A DNA stretch of 7,821 bases. It comes from Bacteroides_F sp964482605. GTDB taxonomy: Bacteria > Bacillota > Clostridia > Lachnospirales > Lachnospiraceae. The translations under genes were made by a program, and so were the position numbers. How positions within the stretch are numbered: position 1 is the stretch's first letter; every line of letters starts with the position of its first letter. The notes beneath the pieces are model-generated. The model ran no database searches. It had not been told where the DNA came from and saw only the letters and a program-made list of their open reading frames with translations. The stretch is taken from positions 1 to 7,821 of the forward strand of contig CAYZYS010000100.1 of the NCBI GenBank assembly GCA_964482605.1, written 5' to 3'. Shown here piece after piece: positions 1 to 5,679 of the stretch.

Positions 1-162
1 CCGGATGAGGTGAACGTTGGCAGGCTTGTGGGAACCTCTGACATGAAGAAAATCAAGGACTTGAAGGACAATCCGCTGCTTTTGTTTGTCAATAGCTGGA
101 GCGTTGGAATGGTGCTTGAAAGGAATGAGGGGCTGAAGCTGTCGGAATTTGGGCGCAACTGA
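1..162 (+). CDS. 3' end of an unrecognised protein (partial)
   Basis: Frame 1 is open from the window edge to a TGA at 160-162 and gives the last 53 residues of a protein whose start lies outside. The fragment is a plausible soluble C-terminus: VGRLVGTSDM, then a lysine-rich stretch, then a hydrophobic segment LLLFVNSWSVGMVLER, ending LSEFGRN. Codon use (AGG Arg, GGG/GGC Gly, CTT/CTG Leu) matches the neighbours. I do not recognise the family and assign no function. It converges on the DUF4250 gene, with 26 bases between the two stop codons. Confidence 0.6.
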   Translation, partial: PDEVNVGRLVGTSDMKKIKDLKDNPLLLFVNSWSVGMVLERNEGLKLSEFGRN

Positions 163-188
163 TGCCGAAGGGTGCGGCCTTGGGATTG

Positions 189-359
189 TCAGGTGAATTG
201 GTTGCTGTCCTTGTCATAGTGGTAATCTATTGCCTCAAGCTTGCGGGTTATCGCATCCTGTTCCACCATATACGCCTTACAGAGCTCTGAAAGGCTTGGA
301 TAGTTGTCACGAAGCTGCGTGTTGATGAAGCTTAAAAGCATTGCTGGGTCATTTGGCAT
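189..359 (-). CDS. DUF4250 domain-containing small protein
   Basis: This is a complete 56-residue ORF on the minus strand, starting MPNDPAMLLSFINTQLRDNY and ending DSNQFT. The pattern of MPxDPxMLLSxxNTxLRDxYPSLxELC at the start and a DYxYDxxxNQF-type end is the hallmark of the DUF4250 family, a group of roughly 55-65 residue proteins common in Clostridia and some other anaerobes. Their function is unknown. The protein covers the whole family length, has no membrane segment or signal peptide, and is predicted to be a small helical cytosolic protein. The start is supported by AGGAGG five bases upstream of the ATG (plus-strand positions 365-370). A single-gene transcription unit is likely: it converges with the gene at 1-162, diverges from the coiled-coil gene, and has a candidate promoter at 418-446. 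Confidence 0.85.
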   Translation of the reverse strand: MPNDPAMLLSFINTQLRDNYPSLSELCKAYMVEQDAITRKLEAIDYHYDKDSNQFT

Positions 360-417
360 GGTTGCCTCCTTTGTGGCGTTTGTTCATGGTCTTTTTGTGA
401 ATTACTTATGAATAGTA

Positions 418-446
418 ACATTAGCACATTTACAATAAATAGTAAA
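418..446 (-). promoter_or_regulatory. Candidate sigma-A promoter of the DUF4250 gene
   Basis: Read on the minus strand, TTTACT (plus 441-446) is followed after 17 bases by TAATGT (plus 418-423). A TGC directly before the -10 box gives an extended -10 element. Transcription would begin near 411, leaving a leader of about 50 bases before the ATG at 359. This is consensus matching only. The rest of the gap from 360 to 538 is AT-rich, and I found no convincing promoter there for the rightward gene. Confidence 0.5.
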
Positions 447-538
447 GATGTTAGAATGTATACAGGAGTGTGGCTTTTTGTGAAGGACACTTATGTAATA
501 GGCATGCGGGATGTATGTGGGAAGGTTAAGGGTTGGTC

Positions 539-1015
539 ATGAGTGAAGAAGAGTTAAGTTCAATAAGGGAGCAGATGACGGTTAAGAAGGCGCAGCTTCA
601 AAGCTCCATGGAGGTATTGACGAAGAAGATAGAGGGAGCCAGGGAGTTTGAGCAAAGGGTGCAGAACAGCAGCGCGCAGCATACTGACGAGGTGCAGAAG
701 CAGATTGCGGAGCAGAAGTCTTACCTGGAGCAGTATTCCAAGGAGCTGGAGGAGAAGGCCAACGAGGTCAACAGCCTGTCCGGCTTTGCATTTAATAAGA
801 AAAAGGTATTGTTAGGTTCTATCGAGACTTTGAGATTCAAGATTAACCAGTGTGAGGACAGAATCAGGGATTTGGAAGGCAAGGAGAAGAACGCGTCAGG
901 CGAAGGGGATACCAGGATAGCGGAATTCCAGAATGACATCAGCCTGCTTACCGCAACTGTCAGGAAGTACACTAGGGAATACGCCGAGCTTAAGGATAAG
1001 CTTGAGGCAGTGTAG
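539..1015 (+). CDS. Hypothetical coiled-coil protein
   Basis: This 158-residue protein is very rich in Glu, Lys, Gln and Ser. It has no signal peptide and no membrane segment, so it is probably cytosolic. Two long heptad-like helical stretches (about residues 5-75 and 93-157) flank a short non-helical core around residues 76-92 that reads LSGFAFNKKKVLLGSIETL. That F-x-F-x-x-K-K layout between coiled coils recalls a hinge seen in other clostridial coiled-coil proteins, but this is from memory and does not identify a function. I chose the ATG at 539 because AAGGG at 528-532 sits six bases upstream. A TTG two codons earlier (533) lies directly against that site and is less likely. The gene is divergent from DUF4250 and is followed by a strong stem-loop at 1037-1070. 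Function is unknown. Confidence 0.7.
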   Translation: MSEEELSSIREQMTVKKAQLQSSMEVLTKKIEGAREFEQRVQNSSAQHTDEVQKQIAEQKSYLEQYSKELEEKANEVNSLSGFAFNKKKVLLGSIETLRFKINQCEDRIRDLEGKEKNASGEGDTRIAEFQNDISLLTATVRKYTREYAELKDKLEAV

Positions 1016-1028
1016 AATCTTATATTAT
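1002..1028 (+). promoter_or_regulatory. Weak candidate promoter before the kinase-amidotransferase gene
   Basis: TTGAGG (1002-1007) and TATTAT (1023-1028) are separated by 15 bases, shorter than the usual 16-18. The -10 box differs from the consensus at one position. If used, transcription would start near 1035, so the RNA would begin with the 1037-1070 stem-loop. No better promoter lies between the coiled-coil gene and the next start. The alternative is read-through from the coiled-coil gene. Confidence 0.25.
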
Positions 1029-1036
1029 GAGACCGG

Positions 1037-1077
1037 AGGGGAACCATGGACAACGTGCTGTGGTTCCCCTTGTTGTT
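1037..1077 (+). terminator. Strong stem-loop with T-rich tail: terminator, attenuator or leader hairpin
   Basis: AGGGGAACCA (1037-1046) pairs perfectly with TGGTTCCCCT (1061-1070), a 10-base-pair GC-rich stem. The 14-base loop can add two G-U pairs and one G-C pair. It is followed by TGTTGTT, a broken T-run. It lies 22 bases after the stop codon of the coiled-coil gene, the expected place for a rho-independent terminator. The tail is imperfect and the next gene starts only 24 bases after the stem, so partial read-through (attenuation) or a leader hairpin is also possible. The left arm contains part of the GGAGGGG that would serve an ATG at 1046, so translation from that upstream ATG would be blocked when the stem forms. 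Confidence 0.55.
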
Positions 1078-1083
1078 AATGAT

Positions 1084-1088
1084 GGAGG
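1084..1088 (+). promoter_or_regulatory. Ribosome binding site that decides the kinase-amidotransferase start
   Basis: GGAGG at 1084-1088 lies five bases before the ATG at 1094, an ideal arrangement. It sits just downstream of the 1037-1070 stem-loop and so stays accessible when the stem forms. The competing site GGAGG at 1035-1039 before ATG 1046 is partly buried in that stem. Confidence 0.6.
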
Positions 1089-1093
1089 TGGAT

Positions 1094-4000
1094 ATGGAGC
1101 AGGAACGAAAAAACATCATTTCAACCAAGGCAAATACGCTATTTGCCATGCAGAACCTTATCAGGAAGGCAAAAATAGAGAAGATGTACATCCTCAAGGT
1201 GGAGGATTTCTGGAATAACAGGGAGCAGGTGTGCCATGAGATAAGGGAGCGTTTCGAGGGCAGCAGGATTGTGGTGCGCTCCTCGTCAACCCAGGAGGAT
1301 TCCCTGAAATATTCCAACGCGGGGCATTACAAGAGCATACTGGATGTGGATTCGGCGAGCCTTGAGGAGATTGAGCATGCGGTGGACCAGGTGATTGATT
1401 CCTATCAGGAGGACATGGAATCGGTTCAGTCAGAGCAGGTCTTGATTCAGCGGCAGGCAACGGGGGTATGCTTAAGCGGCGTCATATTCACGAGGGATTT
1501 GAAGGGGGACAGGCCCTATTATCTTGTGAATTATGATGACAGGGGCTCAACGGACAGCGTGACCAGCGGACGCGGCGGAAAGATGCTGTGGGTTGCCAAG
1601 GATGTGGAAATTGACAGTCTTCCCATACAGTGGATGAATCTTCTCAATGCCGTAAAGGAAGTGGAAAACATCATCGAGGGCATTCCGCTTGACATAGAAT
1701 TTGCCATCAACATAAAAAATGAGGTCATTCTTTTCCAGGTGCGCCCGCTTGCGGCAGGCTACCATGAAAATGACGTGGTGGACGACCATGCATTTTACGC
1801 CCTTAAGAGAAGCGTGAGGAAGGAATACGAGTCGCATAAGGATGCAATTGACGGCAAGGTAATGAAGCTTTCGGACATGGCATTCTGGAACCCTTCGGAA
1901 ATAATCGGGGCAAATCCAAAGACACTGGATTATTCCCTCTATCGTGAGATAATCACGAAAAGGGCATGGAATTCAGGCATTGCAAAGCTTGGGTACAGGG
2001 AGCTTGACAGGGATTTGATGTATCAGGTGGGCAACAAGCCGTACATTAACCTGAATTATTCATTTTATTCATTGATTCCGTCAAGCCTGCCGGAAGACCT
2101 TGCAATGAGGCTGGTTGACTATTACCAGACAAGGCTTGCCGAGGATTTGTCGGCACATGACAAGATAGAGTTTGAGATAGCTTACAGCAGTTACGACTTC
2201 ATGACCGTTGGGAACAGCCAGAAGCTTCTTTCACATGGCTTCACGGAGCCTGAAAGGCAGCAGGTTGTAAGGGCGGTCAAGGACATCACGCTTCAGGCAA
2301 TCCGTGACCAGGACAGGCTTATCAGTGAGGATTTGGAATCGCTGAGAAAGCTGGATGAATGCCGTGAAAGAATGGAAAAAAAGCGGTTTGACGAAAGCGT
2401 GACGGTATATGAGCTTGCGGATTGCGTGGATGAGCTGCTTCATTCCCTGTGTGAAAATGGCACGCCGCAGTTTGCAAGGCAGGCAAGGCTTGCATTTATT
2501 GCAAGGTCATTCATCAGGACGCTGTCTGAGGCAAGGTACTATTCACATGAGGAGACGGATGAGTTCATGCAGTCCATTTCCACGGTGTCATCAGCATTTA
2601 ATGCGGATTTTGAGAGCTTTTCCAATAACAGGATGAGCAGCGAGGAGTTTTATGCGAAGTATGGGCATTTGAGGAGTGATACCTATGACATCCGTTCAGA
2701 GCGCTATGACGCCATGAATTTCCGCCCTGCCACCTCAAAGACAAAGCTGAAGGACCCTGACAAATACGCGCACATTGATTTGGAGCCGCTGCGGCAGGCA
2801 TTGCAGGACAATGGAATCGGAATATCCGTCGAAGCCTTTAAGACATTTCTCATAAGGGCGATTGAGCAGAGGGAATATTTCAAGTTTGAATTTACCAAGT
2901 CCCTAAGCCTTGTTCTAGAGCTTGTGAGAAAGATGGGGAACAGCCTTGAGGTCAGGGTTGAGGATTTGTCATGGCTGTCGGTTGAGGACATCAGGGATGT
3001 GAAGAATTACCAGGTGGACAGGCTCAAGGAGCACTGGCTTGACCTTGCCTCAAGCAGGAGGAGCCAGTACAGGGAGTACAGGACGCTGCTGCTTCCGGAG
3101 GTGATTTTGTCCTCCAGGAGCTTTGACATAATTCCCGTGTATGAGGCAAGGCCTAATTACATAACCTCGAAGCGTGTTGAGGGTGAAGTGGTCATGCTGG
3201 AGGATGACAAGGATGCGGACATCACGGGCAAGATTGTTGTGATAACCAAGGCTGACCCAGGGTATGAGTGGATATTCACCAAGAACATAAGGGGCTTTAT
3301 CACGAAATACGGCGGTGCGGCATCCCACATGGCAATCCGCTGTGCCGAGTTTGACATTCCTGCGGCAATAGGCTGTGGCGAGAAGATATACAGCGCGGTG
3401 TCCAATATGGATTACCTTGAGCTTGACTGCAAGAATGGTGAGATTAAGCAGGGCATCCAGTACAATAACCTCCATGCCCTGATTACCCAGCGCGAGGGCG
3501 TCAATGATTACGGCGACCCAACGGATGTGCTGGAATCAGCGTACATCAGGTTTTACGAGCTCATGGGCTTCATCCCGAAGCCTGTGTCCAACCATAATAA
3601 GAATTATGAGAAGCTGTTTGATGACAAGATTGACCTCCTGATTGTGGTGGGGGGCGGTTCCCTGCAGTCCTGCTGTTATGACAGGCCGCATAATGACAAG
3701 ATTCAGCCGCATAGGGATGAGACGGAGGAGAAGCTCATCAAATACTGTGTGAAGCATGGGATTCCGATAGTTGCAACCTGCCGCGGGATGCAGTACATCA
3801 ATGTGCTGTATGGCGGAAAGCTCCATTACCACCCTGAGCTGCCCGTGAAGCGTGAGAGGGGCGTTGACCATATGGTTCACCTGATTAAGGAGGACAGGGA
3901 CATTGAGGTGAATAATTACCACCAGGATGTTATATATGAGGGAGAGCTTGCGCCATGCTTTGAACCGCTTGCCATAGACGAGGAGAACCACGTCATTGAG

Positions 4001-4129
4001 GCGTATGGCTCGGAGGAAATGAAGCTCCTTGCCCTGCAGTGGCATCCTGAAAGGAAATTTGACACTGCGGAGGCGCAGGACGAAACGAGGAAAATCATAG
4101 TCAATTTCATACAGAAGTACATTCATTGA
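1094..4129 (+). CDS. Fused L-glutamine kinase-like (ATP-grasp/phosphohistidine) and class I glutamine amidotransferase (gamma-glutamyl-CDP-amidate hydrolase-like) protein
   Basis: From ATG 1094 the product has 1011 residues in three enzyme modules. Residues about 9-220 form an ATP-grasp domain of the PEP synthase/PPDK type: the basic-acidic motif VVRSSSTQEDS (60-70), NYDDRGSTDSVTSG (146-159) and the closing FQVRPL (214-219). A helical central region follows (about 225-680). Residues about 680-785 form the mobile phosphohistidine domain, with GGAASHMAIRCAE carrying the presumed phospho-acceptor His745 and IPAAIGCGE after it. Residues about 795-1011 form a class I glutamine amidotransferase of the peptidase C26 type: ITQREGVNDYGD, FYELMGFIPKP, VVGGGS, nucleophile elbow TCRGMQ (Cys896), NNYHQD and QWHPER (His984, Glu986). 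By family knowledge, Campylobacter jejuni Cj1418 uses ATP to phosphorylate the amide of glutamine, and Cj1417 removes glutamate from gamma-glutamyl-CDP-amidate; both serve capsule phosphoramidate synthesis. This gene appears to fuse the two. The amidotransferase subfamily call rests on the ITQR..DYG...D.L opening. No signal peptide is seen, so the protein is cytosolic. An alternative start at 1046 would add 16 residues but overlaps the stem-loop. Domain calls are firm; exact substrates are inferred. Confidence 0.75.
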   Translation: MEQERKNIISTKANTLFAMQNLIRKAKIEKMYILKVEDFWNNREQVCHEIRERFEGSRIVVRSSSTQEDSLKYSNAGHYKSILDVDSASLEEIEHAVDQVIDSYQEDMESVQSEQVLIQRQATGVCLSGVIFTRDLKGDRPYYLVNYDDRGSTDSVTSGRGGKMLWVAKDVEIDSLPIQWMNLLNAVKEVENIIEGIPLDIEFAINIKNEVILFQVRPLAAGYHENDVVDDHAFYALKRSVRKEYESHKDAIDGKVMKLSDMAFWNPSEIIGANPKTLDYSLYREIITKRAWNSGIAKLGYRELDRDLMYQVGNKPYINLNYSFYSLIPSSLPEDLAMRLVDYYQTRLAEDLSAHDKIEFEIAYSSYDFMTVGNSQKLLSHGFTEPERQQVVRAVKDITLQAIRDQDRLISEDLESLRKLDECRERMEKKRFDESVTVYELADCVDELLHSLCENGTPQFARQARLAFIARSFIRTLSEARYYSHEETDEFMQSISTVSSAFNADFESFSNNRMSSEEFYAKYGHLRSDTYDIRSERYDAMNFRPATSKTKLKDPDKYAHIDLEPLRQALQDNGIGISVEAFKTFLIRAIEQREYFKFEFTKSLSLVLELVRKMGNSLEVRVEDLSWLSVEDIRDVKNYQVDRLKEHWLDLASSRRSQYREYRTLLLPEVILSSRSFDIIPVYEARPNYITSKRVEGEVVMLEDDKDADITGKIVVITKADPGYEWIFTKNIRGFITKYGGAASHMAIRCAEFDIPAAIGCGEKIYSAVSNMDYLELDCKNGEIKQGIQYNNLHALITQREGVNDYGDPTDVLESAYIRFYELMGFIPKPVSNHNKNYEKLFDDKIDLLIVVGGGSLQSCCYDRPHNDKIQPHRDETEEKLIKYCVKHGIPIVATCRGMQYINVLYGGKLHYHPELPVKRERGVDHMVHLIKEDRDIEVNNYHQDVIYEGELAPCFEPLAIDEENHVIEAYGSEEMKLLALQWHPERKFDTAEAQDETRKIIVNFIQKYIH

Positions 4130-4148
4130 AAATTTGGCATATATATGG

Positions 4149-4180
4149 AGGCTTTCCGGGAAATCGGAAGGCCTTTTCAT
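4149..4180 (+). terminator. Rho-independent terminator of the kinase-amidotransferase gene
   Basis: AGGCTTTCCG (4149-4158) pairs with CGGAAGGCCT (4165-4174) through ten pairs, one of them G-U, around the six-base loop GGAAAT. TTTCATT follows directly. It begins 19 bases after the stop codon at 4127-4129. The convergent lipoprotein gene ends at 4180. In that orientation the downstream sequence has no immediate T-run, so termination of the leftward transcript here would be weak. Confidence 0.85.
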
Positions 4181-5253
4181 TACTTGTAGCTTAATGCCAC
4201 GTCACACGTTGTGTAGCCCTCGCGTTTTGTTGTGTAGACTTGGTAGTTTACCGCCACATTGGCTCTTTCCAATGCCTGGCGGAGGTCCGGCAGACTTATG
4301 CCTGATTTGTAAAAAATATTAAGCGAGCCGGAGCGCATCCCAACCTGCTCTGACACATAGCTGTTAAGCTCGGCCTGTGATGAAACCGGCTGGTAGCCGC
4401 ACATGTTGTAATAGGCGTAGCGTGTTCCAAGGCACCGCTGCAGGCTGTCCATGTCGGGGGTGTGGTCAGCGTACATGTCCGTGTCAGTTATGTTGAAATA
4501 CGAATGGTGTGAGAACCCGTCCACGCTGTCCTCCGAGGGGTCATCCCAGGTCACGTCCACCTGGTACCATTCGTTGTCAAGGCACACCATGTTCCATATG
4601 TGTGACTGTCCGTCGGCATATCCAGTGACAGGCACGCATTCAATCCCAAGCATTTCCATCAATGTCTGGAAGCATTCCGCATATCCCATGCATACTGCAT
4701 TTCCCGTGAAAAGTGCATCATAGGCGGCATACTCGGCGGTTATGCCTGAGTAGGTTATGTTGTCAACAAGGTAGTCATGTATGGCAAGCTCGTTCATTGC
4801 CGCAGTCTTGGTAATTGATGTGTTTTCCTTGATAATCTGGCAGTATTTGTCATACAGGGCAAGCTGGCGCTCATTAAGGCTTGAGGTCCTGCCCGTCTTG
4901 TAGGCGTGTATAATCGGGTAATTGTCCCAGTAGGTGAGCTTTGCCTGGACGGTGGTATATCCGGGAAATGCGATGTAGGTGCAGTTCACACCCGTAAGAC
5001 CGGGAAGCTTGAGAAGCCACGAATCTATGTCAATCAGTTCCTTGTCCTCAACTATGAAGGTGCAGCTTTCCTGGTTGTTTTCCATGGCAAAAAGAAGAGA
5101 AGATACAATCTCCTCCTCTGATGTGACCCTGTTGTCCTGTGTGGCGGCTTCCTCTACCTGCCCTGCGTTGGACGAGGGAAGGGGCATGGTGCAGCCGGAC
5201 AGCCCCAATGCTGCCAATGCCAAAGACAGTGTCAAAGTCAGTGTTCGTGCCAT
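4180..5253 (-). CDS. Transglutaminase-like (cysteine protease fold) lipoprotein
   Basis: This 357-residue protein has a lipoprotein signal peptide: a short start with Arg3, a hydrophobic stretch to residue 17, and lipobox LSGC with the lipidated Cys21. It should be anchored to the outer face of the membrane. The central domain (about 125-270) shows the transglutaminase-like core: GNAVCMGYAECF with catalytic Cys188, GQSHIWNMV with His218, and WYQVDVTWDDP with Asp233. Such domains in bacteria can be peptidases, cross-linkers or inactive scaffolds, often acting on cell wall or surface proteins; the substrate here is unknown. Regions of about 65 residues before (45-109) and after (292-357) the core share a similar pattern and may be a duplicated accessory domain. 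The start is fixed by GGAGG six bases upstream (plus 5260-5264). It lies 28 bases downstream of the small membrane protein gene, so the two are probably co-transcribed. Confidence 0.85.
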   Translation of the reverse strand: MARTLTLTLSLALAALGLSGCTMPLPSSNAGQVEEAATQDNRVTSEEEIVSSLLFAMENNQESCTFIVEDKELIDIDSWLLKLPGLTGVNCTYIAFPGYTTVQAKLTYWDNYPIIHAYKTGRTSSLNERQLALYDKYCQIIKENTSITKTAAMNELAIHDYLVDNITYSGITAEYAAYDALFTGNAVCMGYAECFQTLMEMLGIECVPVTGYADGQSHIWNMVCLDNEWYQVDVTWDDPSEDSVDGFSHHSYFNITDTDMYADHTPDMDSLQRCLGTRYAYYNMCGYQPVSSQAELNSYVSEQVGMRSGSLNIFYKSGISLPDLRQALERANVAVNYQVYTTKREGYTTCDVALSYK

Positions 5254-5281
5254 TGGAATCCTCCATTGTTAAAAATGCTGC

Positions 5282-5521
5282 TTACTGGTCATTGTCCTTG
5301 GTTATGTTGATGGACACGTATTCCCTTGTGGTGGTGTCGCTGTTGATGCTGTCAAGGCTGTCTATGTCCCCAAAGTCCTTGTTTTCCTCATCCTCTTCAT
5401 TTTCAAAGGAATCCAGCAAATCCCCGTCCTTCTTGAACTTCAGGGCAAGGGCAAATGCTGCCGCAACTGATGTGGCCACGAGGGTGAACTTTGCAATTTT
5501 GATTCCGAGATTCTTTTTCAT
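5282..5521 (-). CDS. Small single-span membrane or secreted protein with acidic tail
   Basis: This 79-residue protein begins MKKNLGIKIAKFTLVATSVA. A basic start is followed by a hydrophobic segment (about residues 9-27), then FKKDGD and a strongly acidic, Asp/Glu/Ser/Asn-rich tail to the C-terminus. The topology fits either an N-terminal membrane anchor or an uncleaved signal sequence; no lipobox cysteine is present. No family is recognised. AAGGAG lies four bases upstream of the ATG (plus 5526-5531), supporting the start. It is the first gene of a probable two-gene unit with the transglutaminase-like lipoprotein, which suggests a shared role at the cell surface, but nothing in the sequence proves it. 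Confidence 0.75.
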   Translation of the reverse strand: MKKNLGIKIAKFTLVATSVAAAFALALKFKKDGDLLDSFENEEDEENKDFGDIDSLDSINSDTTTREYVSINITKDNDQ

Positions 5522-5561
5522 ACTACTCCTTATTATATTTTATGTCTTTTATCAAGCTATC

Positions 5562-5591
5562 TTGCATTGTCTGTTTTTTATGCTGTATAAT
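5562..5591 (+). promoter_or_regulatory. Sigma-A-like promoter of the 8-oxoguanine glycosylase gene
   Basis: TTGCAT (5562-5567) and a perfect TATAAT (5586-5591) are separated by 18 bases. Transcription would start near 5598, leaving a leader of about 80 bases. The -10 box runs into two tandem heptads, TAATGCG and TAATGCA (5588-5601). Confidence 0.65.
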
Positions 5592-5606
5592 GCGTAATGC
5601 ACTGAT

Positions 5607-5635
5607 ATTTTACCCTATTTTTTATTAAAAGGGAA
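5607..5635 (-). promoter_or_regulatory. Weak candidate promoter of the leftward membrane protein-lipoprotein unit
   Basis: On the minus strand TTCCCT (plus 5630-5635) is followed after 17 bases by TAAAAT (plus 5607-5612). The -10 box has one mismatch, but the -35 box is poor. It would start transcription near 5600, directly opposite the start predicted for the rightward promoter. Confidence 0.3.
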
Positions 5636-5679
5636 GAAAAAAGTTTCGTTGTGATGAAGATGAAAGGAATGTGGGATAT

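Noticed and set aside
164..183. Small hairpin between the two convergent stop codons
   Set aside because: It has only four to six pairs with a bulge and no T-run in either direction, too weak to call a terminator.
416..453. TAACAT and ATGTTA inverted repeat around the DUF4250 promoter
   Set aside because: Six-base arms 26 bases apart in AT-rich DNA are expected by chance.
1046..1093. Upstream ATG that would lengthen the fusion protein by 16 residues
   Set aside because: The stretch is the loop and right arm of a 10-pair stem-loop plus its T-rich tail. The encoded residues match no expected N-terminus, and ATG 1094 has an accessible GGAGG at ideal spacing. It is kept only as an alternative.
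721..1317. Minus-strand ORF of 198 codons
   Set aside because: It runs antisense across the coiled-coil gene, the stem-loop and the start of the fusion gene. It has no recognisable domain and no good ribosome binding site.
3536..4180. Minus-strand ORF of 214 codons
   Set aside because: It is antisense to the amidotransferase domain, which has clear catalytic motifs. It has no family match and is a shadow frame.
5532..5537. Perfect TATAAT on the minus strand
   Set aside because: It overlaps the ribosome binding site region of the small membrane protein gene. A start there would leave almost no leader, and the nearest -35-like box (TTGATA) is only 12 bases away.
5139..5597. Plus-strand ORF of 152 codons
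   Set aside because: It is antisense to the lipoprotein signal region and the small membrane protein, both of which have proper starts, ribosome binding sites and coherent protein features.
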